This document shows positions 19,203 to 28,436 of a stretch of 64,000 bases of DNA, piece by piece. Both the position numbers and the translations under genes were made by a program. The stretch is from positions 2,046,001 to 2,110,000 of the forward strand of contig NZ_AP021889.1 of assembly GCF_011398355.1 (NCBI RefSeq). Direction: 5' to 3'. Below the pieces are notes generated by a model. It was not told the DNA's origin. It saw nothing but the letters and a program-made list of their open reading frames with translations, and made no database searches. Within the stretch, counting starts at the first letter, position 1. Each line of letters starts with the position of its first letter. Source of the DNA: Thiosulfatimonas sediminis (lineage in GTDB: Bacteria; Pseudomonadota; Gammaproteobacteria; Thiomicrospirales; Thiomicrospiraceae).

Positions 19203-21704
19203 TTAACGCCTTACACGCTTGTCCTTGGTTAGCTGGTCAATCATTTGATACAGCAATTCCACGACCTTCTCACTCTGCTCATCAACCTTCATTAAGCCTT
19301 GTTCTACACTGCGCATATCGTCGACTGACTTGGCGTCCATCACTTGCTTAATGCCTTGATGCATCTGCAAATGCTCCTCACCCAGCTGCTTCATTGAAGG
19401 CAAATGCATAAAGGCTTGGCCTTCACCGTAGTACCATTTACCCAACACACAAGCTTGATGGTTGGTGGCGGTTTGATAACTCACGCCAATATCTTTGCCA
19501 TCCACAAACGAGCGAATCTTTGCTTTCCACGCCAGATGCGCCTCAATCATTTTTTCAAATTGGTTACCCTCGACAGAATTTGCAATTTGTAACATCCGAT
19601 TTTTAATCTGAGCGTCAATCTTAAAACGCTCAACTTGATGTTGTAAGGCATTCGCGTTGCCCAATACGTGTTTAGATTGCTGAGCAATCTGCTTCACAAT
19701 ACTTGCGTTACTTTGGGTTAGAGCATCCATATTGCTAATCGTCTGATTAACCTGTTCAATCCCTTGCGTCTGCTCGGAACCGGAGCGCGAAATATCGGTA
19801 ATCATCTCCGCCATTTGACCAATCGAAGCATTAATTACCTGCAACGCCTCACTGGTTTGTGACACATATTGGCCACTCTTTTCAGAAATCGCTACCGAGT
19901 TTTCAATCAACAATTTAATTTCACCCGCCGCCTGTGCAGACTTACCTGCCAGATTGCGGACTTCACCAGCCACCACGGCAAAACCACGTCCATGCTCACC
20001 GGCACGCGCTGCTTCGACTGCGGCATTCAGCGCCAACAGATTGGTCTGAAACGCGATACTATCAATCATACTAATGATTTCGTTAATCTTATGATTGGCT
20101 TGCGCCATCTCTTGAGTTGAGGTTAACGCCAATGCCATCGACTTTAACCCCTCTTGCAAATGATTACGCGCCTCTACGGTAATCTGCTTCGCTTGATGCG
20201 AACTCTGTTCATTCTGGCGTACAGCATGGGTCATCTGCTCCATCGAACTGGATGTCGTCTCCAACGCTTGCGACTGATCACTGACACGCTCGGCAATATC
20301 TGCATTACCTCTAACCAGTTCACTAATTTCATTGACTACCGATTGAGTGACCGCATCCACTTTCGCGACCATACTCGCGGTATTACGCACCGAACTATTC
20401 AATGAATCTTTTAAAATCCCCATTTTTCCAGGATACTTGCCCGTAACTAACTTGGTTAAATCGCCATCACTGATACGGGCCTGCACCAGCGAGACCTCAT
20501 TCACAAAATCTTCTAAATCCCCCAATGCCGCATTCAAACTCAGCTGAAGAGGGACAAAATCACCCAGAATTAACGCCTTGTTACGGGTTGAAAAATCACC
20601 GTGCGCCAGACGTGTAATGGTCTCTGAAATAGACAACACCGTCTGCTGCATATTTTGCGCCGATGCCTCTAAATCCTCGACCACCGTTAAAAACGCACCC
20701 GACAAACTTAAATTTGCGTGTTTTGGCGTACGTAACACCCCTTGGCGGAAATTATGCGCGCTCTCTTGTAACAGGGTCACCACGGACTGCATCTGCCGAA
20801 CACCTAAGTTAACCTGTTTGCTCATCACCGCAAAATCCCCTTTTAAAGTAACATTGATTTGCGTGTCGAATTTACCACCGGCTAAATCTTGCAATACATA
20901 GGTTACGCTATTGGTCGAGAGCTGAATCGAATTAAGGAGCGTATTAATCGCCTCAGCCATTACCGACAACTCATCTTTACCGCTGACTTCCACTCGCTGG
21001 CTTAAATCACCCTCTCGCGCCACCAGCAACAACACTTTTTGCATCGCGTGAATCGGTCTAATTAAACTGCGCGCGACCAAACCTCCGACCAGAGAAAACA
21101 GCACCACGCTCACCAATAAACCTATCCACATAAATTGACTACTGCGTTGCTGGCTTTGTTTAAGCTGATTGACCGCCACTGCACTCTGCTCGGTCTCATA
21201 TTGCAAAAATTGATTCACAATAGAGGCAAAATCTTTATATTTTGGGCGAAACTCGTTATGCAAAATCGCAATCGCCTCATCGCGAAAGCCTTCGGTAATG
21301 GCAACATTAAAATTCGCAAAAGCCAGATTGGCGCTCGCCACATTAGCACGCAACCGCTCATAAATGGCCTGTTCCTCAGTCGATAATTTGATTTGGTTTA
21401 CCGCTTCAAAAATCGTAAAAATCGTCTTTGCGGTACTCTCCAAGCCAGAGCGCAAAAGCGCCATTTTTTCCGTGTAGTCGTCCTGCTGTTCTTCGAGCAG
21501 CACCATATCTAATAACAACACTTCACGCTCATCAGCCGTGCTTTTTAGCTTATGAATCAAGCCCACTTTATGCTCGTTTTGATACACCACTTGACTAATC
21601 ACTTCATTAGTTTGCGCAATCAAATACTGAGTGGCGAGATTACTGATAAGCAACAAGACTAAAGCAGCGACAATAGCCGCTGCCATCTTTAACTTAATCG
21701 ACAT
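19203..21704 (-). CDS. Methyl-accepting chemotaxis protein with C-terminal zinc-binding (CZB) domain
   Basis: Transmembrane chemoreceptor signalling through CheA/CheW. 833 residues: membrane segment at about 7-29, a helical periplasmic domain to about 190, a second membrane segment near 193-213, a HAMP domain with further HAMP-like repeats to about 430, and the signalling hairpin tip ([40 protein letters not shown]). The last 110 residues are a CZB domain: histidine in [25 protein letters not shown] with Cys, and EEHLQMHQG with histidines, the usual 3-His/1-Cys zinc site. CZB receptors respond to zinc or zinc-reactive oxidants. It sits next to znuB, which supports a zinc-linked role. Confidence 0.93.
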   Translation of the reverse strand: MSIKLKMAAAIVAALVLLLISNLATQYLIAQTNEVISQVVYQNEHKVGLIHKLKSTADEREVLLLDMVLLEEQQDDYTEKMALLRSGLESTAKTIFTIFEAVNQIKLSTEEQAIYERLRANVASANLAFANFNVAITEGFRDEAIAILHNEFRPKYKDFASIVNQFLQYETEQSAVAVNQLKQSQQRSSQFMWIGLLVSVVLFSLVGGLVARSLIRPIHAMQKVLLLVAREGDLSQRVEVSGKDELSVMAEAINTLLNSIQLSTNSVTYVLQDLAGGKFDTQINVTLKGDFAVMSKQVNLGVRQMQSVVTLLQESAHNFRQGVLRTPKHANLSLSGAFLTVVEDLEASAQNMQQTVLSISETITRLAHGDFSTRNKALILGDFVPLQLSLNAALGDLEDFVNEVSLVQARISDGDLTKLVTGKYPGKMGILKDSLNSSVRNTASMVAKVDAVTQSVVNEISELVRGNADIAERVSDQSQALETTSSSMEQMTHAVRQNEQSSHQAKQITVEARNHLQEGLKSMALALTSTQEMAQANHKINEIISMIDSIAFQTNLLALNAAVEAARAGEHGRGFAVVAGEVRNLAGKSAQAAGEIKLLIENSVAISEKSGQYVSQTSEALQVINASIGQMAEMITDISRSGSEQTQGIEQVNQTISNMDALTQSNASIVKQIAQQSKHVLGNANALQHQVERFKIDAQIKNRMLQIANSVEGNQFEKMIEAHLAWKAKIRSFVDGKDIGVSYQTATNHQACVLGKWYYGEGQAFMHLPSMKQLGEEHLQMHQGIKQVMDAKSVDDMRSVEQGLMKVDEQSEKVVELLYQMIDQLTKDKRVRR

Positions 21705-22183
21705 GATACTTCCCTCTAAATAACTAAGCTGATCAAATCCATAATCAACTCATTTTGTATTACTCTTCCACAAGCCAGGTTAAACACTTAAGAAGACACA
21801 GAACTTAATCCACATGGCTTAAAGCACAGAACAACGACTCAAGACCGCTACAGTCGAGATTGGCATAGGCTCCCGTCATTCATCGCTTTCGCTAGGCACT
21901 TGAAGAGAAACCTAAAATTAACTCATAACAATACCTCGCTACAGTCAATCCGCACAAATTGTGTGCTAGCCTCAGTTTGAAAGCCAATATATGCAAATAT
22001 CAATAGCATACAGAGTGAAACTCAAAGGAAATTATTTAAGGTTAATTTACGAACCGAAGTAGTCAGTAAATTTTCTTGAGAAAAAACAACGGGAAATAAA
22101 GGCAGACGCAAATCATCGCGGACAAAAAAGTTGGCGTCCGATTCAAACACGTCTAAAAATCGATATTGTGTTTTAAGATACTT
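21705..22183. promoter_or_regulatory. 479-base gap upstream of the CZB chemoreceptor, possible structured leader
   Basis: No gene is seen. On the minus strand this is the leader of the chemoreceptor. It contains a small hairpin GCACA-CAATT-TGTGC, a GCGAAAGC tetraloop-like element, and two direct copies of CGCTACAGTC (plus strand 21846-21855 and 21937-21946), 91 bases apart. I could not match it to a known riboswitch. It is longer than a simple promoter needs. Confidence 0.35.
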
Positions 22184-22837
22184 CTAACGCAGAAGGTTGC
22201 CGTCTTGCAAATGCCAGCTTTCAAAGTCGAATGCTTGCCAGTCGTGCGGGTCATGACTGGCGACAACAAGCGTGAATTTGCGCATTTGCCACTCTTGATG
22301 TAGCCACGTTAATAGCCGTTGCCGAGTGTGGATATCCAACGCACTCAGCGGTTCGTCGAGAAACAGAATCGGCGGCGAACGCATTAAGGTTCGCGCTAAA
22401 GCGACCCGTTGTTGTTGCCCACCGGAAAGCTGTTGCGGATAACGCTTCTGCAAGCCGTCCAAACCGAACACAGTTAATAAAGTTTGCAGCCGTTGAGAAC
22501 AGTTGTAAGCAAAAAGCAGCTGCTCTTCCACCGTTTGGCGCGGAAAAAGCGCATACTGTTGCCACATAATGCCGATTGGTCGTTGATACACCGGACAGTA
22601 CTGCTTTTTTAAATCCTGCCACAGGGTTTTGCCCCACTGCACTCGCCCTTGCACCTGTTCGCTCAAACCACACAAGGCACGCATCAAAGTGGTTTTGCCA
22701 CTACCGGATTCGCCCGTCAGCAAAATCATTTTCTGCGCTGGAATTTCGCCCTGCCAACTAACCGGCTGCATACCGATTCCGCTAAACAGATCGCCTTGCA
22801 GGTTAAACAACAAATTTTCCGCTGGGAAGTTTTGCAT
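22184..22837 (-). CDS. modC: ModC-like molybdate ABC transporter ATPase, short form
   Basis: ATP-binding subunit of the molybdate importer. The ATG at 22837, four bases after the modD stop, gives 217 residues (MQNFPAENLLFNLQGD); a longer frame to 22972 overlaps modD and is rejected. Walker A GESGSGKTTLMRAL, signature LSGGQQQRVALARTL, Walker B PPILFLDEPLSALD and switch histidine VASHDPHDW are all visible. Typical ModC proteins are about 350 residues with a C-terminal molybdate-binding (TOBE/Mop) domain; this one ends right after the ATPase core. A separate Mop protein is encoded at 26553-26765. Confidence 0.88.
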   Translation of the reverse strand: MQNFPAENLLFNLQGDLFSGIGMQPVSWQGEIPAQKMILLTGESGSGKTTLMRALCGLSEQVQGRVQWGKTLWQDLKKQYCPVYQRPIGIMWQQYALFPRQTVEEQLLFAYNCSQRLQTLLTVFGLDGLQKRYPQQLSGGQQQRVALARTLMRSPPILFLDEPLSALDIHTRQRLLTWLHQEWQMRKFTLVVASHDPHDWQAFDFESWHLQDGNLLR

Positions 22838-22841
22838 TACA

Positions 22842-23690
22842 TCACGCCTGCAACAGTTCGATGCGTACACCCAAATCCGCCGGCTTAGCGTGATACACCG
22901 AACTGAGCACAATGCCGTCGACACCAGATTGCGCATAGGCCTGCACATTTTGCGGATTAATCCCGCCGGCAATCACGATTTTTAACGCCGGATAATCTTG
23001 TTTTAAGGTTTGTACCCATTGCTGCAAAACGTCCAACGGCACCTTATCGAATTGAATCAAATCGCTACCTGCCTGCGCGGCTTGTTGCGCTTGCTCTAGG
23101 GTGTCACATTCGACCGAAATTTTCTTTTCACAAGCCGCCGACTGCATGGCCGGAATCTTGTCGTGTAAAGCGTCGCGCCCGCCAATCAAATTCAAATGGT
23201 TTTCAAACACCAGAATGGTTTCCGACAACCCCAAACGATGCGGGTGCGCGCCCCCATTCAAGATCGCTTTGGTCATCGGCTTTTTCATCCCCGGAAGATG
23301 TTTGCGCGTGACTAACAATGGAATGTCCGCCACCGCTTTAACCTGCTCAACCATTTGTGCGGTATGCGTCGCCACACCGCATAGGTATTCGAGCAAGTTC
23401 ATCGCCACTTTCCAGCCGCGGTGCAATGCATCCGCACGTCCAACCGCCTGTAAAATCACCGCACCTTCGGCAACGTCTTGACCGGATTGCGCACAGTGCA
23501 GCACTTGTGCACCCAAGATTTCAAAAATACGCGCGGCCTCTTCCATCATTGTCAAACGGGTCGCGTGACGGGTTCGCATAGTCAATTCTGCCGTTTGCGA
23601 CTCCACCCCAAGCAAATGCCCGGTTAAGTCCACTAAGGCCGCATCTTCGTTAATCCACGCTTCGATTTCATGGGTTTGGAAAAATATCAT
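22842..23690 (-). CDS. modD: ModD, quinolinate phosphoribosyltransferase-like protein of molybdate loci
   Basis: 282 residues resembling nicotinate-nucleotide pyrophosphorylase (NadC fold): LTGHLLGVESQ near the start, EYLCGVATHTAQMV, TRKHLPGMKKPMTKAILNGGAHPHRLGLSETILVFENHL, ECDTLEQAQQAAQAGSDLIQFDK and IVIAGGINPQNVQAYAQSGVDGIVLSSVYHAKPADLGVRIE. The TRKHLPGMKK segment differs from NadC's TRKTTPG and is characteristic of ModD. Its biochemical role in molybdenum metabolism is not settled in my knowledge. It lies between modB and modC, 12 bases after modB. Confidence 0.88.
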   Translation of the reverse strand: MIFFQTHEIEAWINEDAALVDLTGHLLGVESQTAELTMRTRHATRLTMMEEAARIFEILGAQVLHCAQSGQDVAEGAVILQAVGRADALHRGWKVAMNLLEYLCGVATHTAQMVEQVKAVADIPLLVTRKHLPGMKKPMTKAILNGGAHPHRLGLSETILVFENHLNLIGGRDALHDKIPAMQSAACEKKISVECDTLEQAQQAAQAGSDLIQFDKVPLDVLQQWVQTLKQDYPALKIVIAGGINPQNVQAYAQSGVDGIVLSSVYHAKPADLGVRIELLQA

Positions 23691-23702
23691 TTAACTTCCT
23701 TT

Positions 23703-24365
23703 CTAATAATTTCTACGCCCCAAGCGACGCAATACGAAAAACAGCGTTAAAGCGATGCCGGCAAGTATCCAAGTGAATTGCATCGCACAAGCAAAATCAC
23801 CATCCATTACCGAGTTATAAATCGCCAGCGATAAGGTATCGGTCTGCCCAACCAAGTTACCGCCAAGCATTAAGCTCATGCCCACTTCGCCCATACCGCG
23901 CCCGACACCAAGTGTCAAACCGGCCGCCACCGCCGGCGCAATACTGGGCAAAGTCACCCGCCAAAAAGTGACCAATGGCGGCTTGCCTAATCCATAGGCC
24001 GCTTCGACCAGAGAATGGGTTTCGTTTTGCCACGCGGCTTGAATCGGTTTAATCATCAACGGCAGTCCGGCTATGACGCTGGCGAGCAATAGTGCCGCAA
24101 ATGAAAAAACCAACTCCACCTGAAAACCATCTGGTAGCCAGTGATTGAGCCAGCCGTCGCGACCGAGCAGCAACAGCAGAAAAAAACCGATCGCAATTGG
24201 AGGAAACACCAGCGGCAAGGTCACCAGAATTTCCAATGCACCCTGCCCGAACCAACTACGTCGACTCAGTAGCCAAGCAAGCGGTAGCCCGAGAACAATC
24301 AATAACAGACTGCTCCAAAACATGACTTGCAAACTAATCCAAATCGGCTCTAAACCGCACTGCAA
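23703..24365 (-). CDS. modB: ModB-like molybdate ABC transporter permease
   Basis: Inner-membrane permease of the molybdate importer. 220 residues with about five membrane segments. Family features: WISLQVMFWSSLLLIVLGLPLAWLLSRRSW at the start, a LPLVFPPIAIGFFLLLLLGRDGWLNH segment, and the coupling-loop motif EAAYGLGKPPLVTFWRVTLPSIAPAVAAGLTLGVGRGMGEVG near 122-163. The start at 24365 lies 24 bases after modA. Confidence 0.93.
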   Translation of the reverse strand: MQCGLEPIWISLQVMFWSSLLLIVLGLPLAWLLSRRSWFGQGALEILVTLPLVFPPIAIGFFLLLLLGRDGWLNHWLPDGFQVELVFSFAALLLASVIAGLPLMIKPIQAAWQNETHSLVEAAYGLGKPPLVTFWRVTLPSIAPAVAAGLTLGVGRGMGEVGMSLMLGGNLVGQTDTLSLAIYNSVMDGDFACAMQFTWILAGIALTLFFVLRRLGRRNY

Positions 24366-24389
24366 AGACCGTCTCCTGTCAGCAAGCGG

Positions 24390-25127
24390 TTACAGGCCAT
24401 AGCGAGTGAAAATTTCTTTCGCCTGTTCACTTTGCAAGAACTGCAAAAACGCTTGAAGTTCGGCATCTTGCTCATGTCCGGCCACTGTTGCCGCGACGAT
24501 TTTGATCCGCTCGTAACCGCTTTCTAACAGGGTGTAACCGCCAATACGATCGCCCAAACCGATGGCGTCGGTGAGATTGATAAATCCGGCGTCGATTTCA
24601 CGCGCGACCAAATAGGAAGACACCTGCGGCACGGTCGATAATTGCATGACGGTTTCGGAGATGGCGTCCGTTAGGTGATTCGACTGTAGCCATTCCACCG
24701 CTGCACGACCGTAAATCGCTTTTTTGGCGTGCGGATGGCCGATGCGGGTAATCGCCGGATTGGTCAGATCTTGTGCGTTTTTAATTTGCGGACGGCCTTG
24801 CGCCCAAGCAATCACCAATTTACCTGTACCAATCGGTTGCGTAGCTGCGAATAATTTGCCACTTTGACCGAAGAATTTTTCGTCACCGATTGCCAGTGCG
24901 ATCTTGCTCGACGCTTGCGCCTGCGCAGTGATTTGGCGCATATTGCCGTAGCTCGCATCCACCTGTTTACCGCTTACGGTTTGATAGGCCTGAATCACTT
25001 GTTGCATCGGTTTTTTGTAACCGCCGCCGGAAACAATCAGTAAGTCCGCTGCGTAAACCAAGGAGGATGCACTGAGCGCAAACACACTCAGCGCAATAAT
25101 GAATAGTTGTTTCATTGACTTCATCAC
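24390..25127 (-). CDS. modA: ModA-like periplasmic substrate-binding protein
   Basis: Periplasmic oxyanion-binding protein of the molybdate importer. 245 residues: Sec signal peptide with hydrophobic core at about 8-24, cleavage likely after LVYA-A near 27. The mature part begins DLLIVSGGGYKKPMQQVIQAYQ, where most ModA proteins have a VFAAASL-type strand; IGTGKLVIAWAQGR and VSSYLVAREIDAGFINLTDAIG correspond to later binding-cleft strands. The family (SBP type 11) is clear; molybdate rather than tungstate or another oxyanion is inferred from the mop, modB, modC and modD neighbours. It starts 3 bases after the porin stop. Confidence 0.83.
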   Translation of the reverse strand: MMKSMKQLFIIALSVFALSASSLVYAADLLIVSGGGYKKPMQQVIQAYQTVSGKQVDASYGNMRQITAQAQASSKIALAIGDEKFFGQSGKLFAATQPIGTGKLVIAWAQGRPQIKNAQDLTNPAITRIGHPHAKKAIYGRAAVEWLQSNHLTDAISETVMQLSTVPQVSSYLVAREIDAGFINLTDAIGLGDRIGGYTLLESGYERIKIVAATVAGHEQDAELQAFLQFLQSEQAKEIFTRYGL

Positions 25128-25130
25128 GCT

Positions 25131-26474
25131 TTATAGTCCTTGCTTAAACTTGTATTGAACTTGGAAAAATGCCGAGTAAGCGGTGTCGTCGGTGAGATTC
25201 GCCTGAGCGTTATCGACCGCTTGTTTTATCGCATCGCCCGGCATAAACACACCCAAACCGAGTTTAAGATCCAGCTGCTTACTGTAGCGATAAGAGGCAA
25301 TCAGATCGATTTCGTTACCGTAATGCTGGCTTTGTGCATTCAACCCCGATTTATAAGCCTTCCAAGCATCGTCGATTTGATCGGCATAAAACTGATGATA
25401 TTCCGCTTCGATTTGCCAATCGCGATGCGGGCGATAATTGGCAATCAACGCATAATCCGCTAAGTTTGACCACGCCATAACATTCATCTGCCCGTAATAC
25501 TTGGCGGCTGCACCGTAAGCACCGTCGAAACGCTCATTGGCAGCGGTCGATTTGTCGTCCCCGCTGGCAAAGGCGTGAGTAAAGCCCAACATCCACTGCG
25601 GTGAGAAACGATAAGTAGCATCCAGACTGTAGGCGTAGGCATCCATATCGAGATTCTGCCCTCTGTTATCGGTCAACTCGCCAACTTGCTTAAGGGCGGT
25701 GGCATCAACTTTAAAACCGTAGTCTTTATAGACCACGCGCGCACCGTAATTTAGTTGGTCTTTCTCTTGATAGCTCAAGCTGTCATCATTGAACTTAGTA
25801 AAAACCATCGGCTCGATTAACCATGCAGGCGTCAATTTGTAATGCCCGTACAGTCCGCTTCCGGTGAAGCCATGGCGATGTGTCAAACTGAATTCGTCCG
25901 GATCATGAATTTTGGTTTTGCCGTAAAAAGCCTCCAACCAGTTCTGGTCCTGTTTGATGCGTAATTTCGCAGCATCCCAAATCCATTTACCGGAATTCTT
26001 CCAAGCCCCCGGCCCGAAAACACGTTGATCACCATAGGCGATCGACTGGCGACCGATCTTTGTCTCCCAAAATTCATCCTGATAATGCAACCAAGTATCG
26101 CCAAGCTCGAGCGGGTCTTGTTGCGGATCATTGACCAAGCCGCCAAACTCGGCACTGCTCCAATCGGCATCGGCAAATCCCCAGCCGAAAACACGACTGT
26201 CCTGCAAGCTGACACGCCCGCTCCAATGGTCGTCAAACTGGTGATTCAGCCCGATCCGAATTCGGCTTAAGAGGTAACTGTCGCTGGATTCACCCACTTT
26301 TGGATTCGCGCCGTAGAACTTATCATTTAGGTTCTCTTGCTGTTCGGCACGTTCGCGAATTTCAAAAAACAGCTCGCTGTTTGCATAACTTAGGCTTGGG
26401 ACTAGCAATAGTTGCCCGGCGACTAAACCGCTAAACCAAACCCCTTTTGTATTTGCTAATAGATTCACTTTCAC
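25131..26474 (-). CDS. Alginate-export-type outer membrane porin of the mod operon
   Basis: 447 residues: signal peptide (hydrophobic core about 14-29, likely cleavage after SYA), then alternating aromatic-rich strands typical of a beta barrel ending in the final strand AYSAFFQVQYKFKQGL. LLSRIRIGLNHQFDDHWSGRVSLQDSR and TKIGRQSIAYGDQRVFGPGAWKNSGK-like segments match the alginate_exp (AlgE-like) porin family. It is the first gene of a tight run with modA (3-base gap), modB, modD and modC, so it probably passes molybdate or a related anion across the outer membrane. Three GAATTC sites lie inside it (25890, 25993, 26258). Function is inferred from context; the barrel assignment is firm. Confidence 0.75.
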   Translation of the reverse strand: MKVNLLANTKGVWFSGLVAGQLLLVPSLSYANSELFFEIRERAEQQENLNDKFYGANPKVGESSDSYLLSRIRIGLNHQFDDHWSGRVSLQDSRVFGWGFADADWSSAEFGGLVNDPQQDPLELGDTWLHYQDEFWETKIGRQSIAYGDQRVFGPGAWKNSGKWIWDAAKLRIKQDQNWLEAFYGKTKIHDPDEFSLTHRHGFTGSGLYGHYKLTPAWLIEPMVFTKFNDDSLSYQEKDQLNYGARVVYKDYGFKVDATALKQVGELTDNRGQNLDMDAYAYSLDATYRFSPQWMLGFTHAFASGDDKSTAANERFDGAYGAAAKYYGQMNVMAWSNLADYALIANYRPHRDWQIEAEYHQFYADQIDDAWKAYKSGLNAQSQHYGNEIDLIASYRYSKQLDLKLGLGVFMPGDAIKQAVDNAQANLTDDTAYSAFFQVQYKFKQGL

Positions 26475-26477
26475 CCT

Positions 26478-26501
26478 GATAACTACTTTAGTATATAACG
26501 A
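26478..26501. promoter_or_regulatory. Palindromic operator candidate before the porin-mod operon
   Basis: The core ACTTTAGTA, flanked by AT-rich bases and ending TATATAACGA, lies just upstream of the porin start. The same core, within a longer palindrome, lies upstream of mop at 26793-26817. The sharing suggests one regulator of both units. The TCGTTATATA half also resembles a ModE half site, but the other half does not fit well. Confidence 0.5.
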
Positions 26502-26507
26502 AAATCA

Positions 26508-26536
26508 AAAAAATAGCGGAGTCTAAAACTCCGCTA
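26508..26536 (-). terminator. Terminator after mop
   Basis: Perfect 9-bp stem TAGCGGAGT/ACTCCGCTA with a 5-base loop. On the minus strand a TTTTTTTGATTTT run follows. It separates mop from the porin-mod operon. Confidence 0.9.
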
Positions 26537-26552
26537 AATTCGTTAGAGAGCC

Positions 26553-26765
26553 TTAGTCGACCGCAACCATCACATTTGATGCCTTGATAACCGCATATGC
26601 CTGTTTACCGACCTCTAAACCAAGCGACTCAACCGAACTGTTGGTAATAATTGAAACCACTTCAACACCTTGTGCGATTTCAATCACAACTTCACTGTTT
26701 ACAGCCCCTGTTTCAATTGCTTTGATTGTGCCTTTCACTTGATTACGCGCACTAAATTTCATCAA
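26553..26765 (-). CDS. Mop, single-domain molybdate-binding protein (molbindin)
   Basis: 70 residues, one Mop domain: SARNQVKGTIKAIETGAVNSEVVIEIAQGVEVVSIIT, then VESLGLEVGKQAYAVIKASNVMVAVD. Such proteins form cytoplasmic hexamers that bind and store molybdate or tungstate. An AAGGAG ribosome site precedes the start; either of two adjacent ATG codons (26765, 26762) could be used. It is a single-gene unit with its own operator-like palindrome upstream and a terminator downstream. It may make up for the missing Mop domain in the adjacent short ModC, which is inference. Confidence 0.9.
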   Translation of the reverse strand: MMKFSARNQVKGTIKAIETGAVNSEVVIEIAQGVEVVSIITNSSVESLGLEVGKQAYAVIKASNVMVAVD

Positions 26766-26792
26766 TATTCTCCTTGAAATACCTTAAAAAAC

Positions 26793-26817
26793 ATCATTTA
26801 CTTTAGTAAATATCGAA
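26793..26817. promoter_or_regulatory. Palindromic operator candidate before mop
   Basis: ATTTACTTTAGTAAAT is a near-perfect palindrome, 28 bases or more upstream of the mop start, followed by ATCGA. It shares ACTTTAGTA and the downstream A/T-CGA end with the site at 26478-26501. Confidence 0.5.
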
Positions 26818-26822
26818 AATGA

Positions 26823-26868
26823 TAAAAAAAGGAATAAGGCAATTTGCTGTTCACAAAAACGTTATTCC
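26823..26868 (-). terminator. Possible terminator of thyA-folA
   Basis: Inverted repeat GGAATAA/TTATTCC with a 24-base loop. On the minus strand a run of T follows. It lies 135 bases past the folA stop; the long loop makes it a weaker candidate. The bases between it and folA (26869-27003) hold nothing I recognise. Confidence 0.45.
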
Positions 26869-27003
26869 CTTTTATACACAACGAAATTCGTCCATAATTT
26901 AATTCAATTCTTATATGAATGTCAAACTAAAATGGAATCATTCAAGATTAGAGAAGAAAAATGCTGACTCGGTATAGAAAAACCAAGTCATTTTCACTGC
27001 GAA

Positions 27004-27513
27004 TCAAAGACGATCTAACACCACGAAATCAAACGCATAGGCGTGGCGTTCATCGGCAGGATGATGTTCGCGCGACACTTCGAACCACTCGCCTGCTTGC
27101 GTCCAGTCCGGAAAATACGTATCGCCGTCGATTTCGGCATCAATCAAAGTCAAATACAGACGATCCACCTGATCGACCATTTGGCGATAGAGCTGACCGC
27201 CGCCCATAATCACCACTTCTTGCGGATTATCTTGCTTAATGTCTTTAAGCGCCGCTTCAACCGAAGCAAATACCGGCACGGAATAACCTAAATCCGTTTG
27301 GCGACTAATCACCAGATTCGGACGCTTCGGCAGAGGACGGCACCCTAGCGATTCAAAGGTTTTGCGCCCCATAATCACCGGCTTGCCCAGCGTATTCTTT
27401 TTAAAGAATTGCAGATCATCCGGCAGATGCCACGGCATATCGTTGTCTTTTCCGATGACGCGGTTCCTAGTCATCGCCGCAATCATCGACAATTTGATTT
27501 CGTTTTCGTTCAT
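27004..27513 (-). CDS. folA: FolA, dihydrofolate reductase
   Basis: Reduces dihydrofolate to tetrahydrofolate with NADPH, recycling the folate oxidised by ThyA. 169 residues. Visible: SMIAAMTRNRVIGKDNDMPWHLPDDLQFFKKNT with the catalytic acid at Asp33 (equivalent to E. coli Asp27), IMGRKTFESLG with the NADPH-binding Arg/Thr, and VVIMGGGQLYRQM near the cofactor. It starts 12 bases after thyA, so the two form an operon with matching biochemistry. Confidence 0.97.
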   Translation of the reverse strand: MNENEIKLSMIAAMTRNRVIGKDNDMPWHLPDDLQFFKKNTLGKPVIMGRKTFESLGCRPLPKRPNLVISRQTDLGYSVPVFASVEAALKDIKQDNPQEVVIMGGGQLYRQMVDQVDRLYLTLIDAEIDGDTYFPDWTQAGEWFEVSREHHPADERHAYAFDFVVLDRL

Positions 27514-27525
27514 CGTGATTAGCTC

Positions 27526-28359
27526 CTAGACCGATACTGTCGCTTTAATATGCGGATGAGATTCATAGCCAACGATTTCGAAATCATCGAACTGGTAGTC
27601 GAAAATCGAGTCCGGCTTGCGCTTAATCACCAGTTTTGGCAATGGCATCGGTTCACGAGTCAATTGCAACTTTGCCTGCTCGATGGTGTTGTTATAGAGA
27701 TGCACATCACCACCGGTCCAAACAAATTCACCGACATCGAGATCACATTGTTGCGCAATCATATGCACTAAAAACGCATAGCTGGCGATATTGAACGGCA
27801 CGCCGAGGAAAGTATCGGCACTGCGTTGATACAGCTGACAAGACAGTTTGCCCCCAGCAACATAAAACTGGAAGAAGGCGTGACACGCCGCCAACGCCAT
27901 GCGCCCTTGTTGGACATTCGCTTGTGGTGCAATCGACTCGTCCGGCAAATCTGCCGGGTTCCACGCGGAAACAATCATCCGACGGCTGTTCGGATTGGTT
28001 TTCAGGGTTTGAATCACTTCTTCAATCTGGTTGATGGTGTCGCCGTCCGGCTTCTGCCAAGCGGTCCACTGCTTGCCGTACAACGGGCCGATTCGCCCGT
28101 CCTCAGTCGCCCACTCATCCCAAATGCGCACGCCGTGTTGTTTCAGATACCCAATATCAGTATCGCCTTTTAAGAACCACAACAGCTCGTGCAAGATGGA
28201 TTTGGTATGCAGTTTTTTGGTAGTGACCAACGGAAAACCGTCTTGCAGGTTAAAGCGCATTTGATAGCCGAAAACCGATTTAGTACCTGTGCCGGTGCGG
28301 TCGCCCTTATCAAAACCGTTATCTAAGATATGTTGCAGAAGGTCAAGATACTGACGCAT
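27526..28359 (-). CDS. thyA: ThyA, thymidylate synthase
   Basis: Methylates dUMP to dTMP with methylene-tetrahydrofolate. 277 residues, 13 more than E. coli; the extra residues fall around 139-152, before the active site. Visible: [15 protein letters not shown] start, FGYQMRFNL, the catalytic Cys159 in [12 protein letters not shown] (most enzymes have PCH), [17 protein letters not shown], and GDVHLYNN. In many gammaproteobacteria thyA directly follows lgt; here about 2.5 kb of integron remnant and R-M genes separate them. Confidence 0.97.
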   Translation of the reverse strand: MRQYLDLLQHILDNGFDKGDRTGTGTKSVFGYQMRFNLQDGFPLVTTKKLHTKSILHELLWFLKGDTDIGYLKQHGVRIWDEWATEDGRIGPLYGKQWTAWQKPDGDTINQIEEVIQTLKTNPNSRRMIVSAWNPADLPDESIAPQANVQQGRMALAACHAFFQFYVAGGKLSCQLYQRSADTFLGVPFNIASYAFLVHMIAQQCDLDVGEFVWTGGDVHLYNNTIEQAKLQLTREPMPLPKLVIKRKPDSIFDYQFDDFEIVGYESHPHIKATVSV

Positions 28360-28436
28360 AAAAAAATCCCCAAACGTAAAGTTGCCGCCATTTTAACCGA
28401 TTCACTACAGCGACAAAGAGGAACTGTGTGTTTCCC

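Noticed and set aside
22838-22972. Longer modC start overlapping modD
   Set aside because: The overlap would read modD in another frame and adds unrelated residues; the ATG at 22837 fits the family start.
26478-26501. Classical ModE operator
   Set aside because: One half (CGTTATAT) fits but the other half matches only about five of nine positions; kept as an unassigned shared operator instead.
28360-28436. Second attC after the EcoRI-type methyltransferase
   Set aside because: No RYYYAAC/GTTRRRY pair or inverted repeat in the 77-base gap before thyA.
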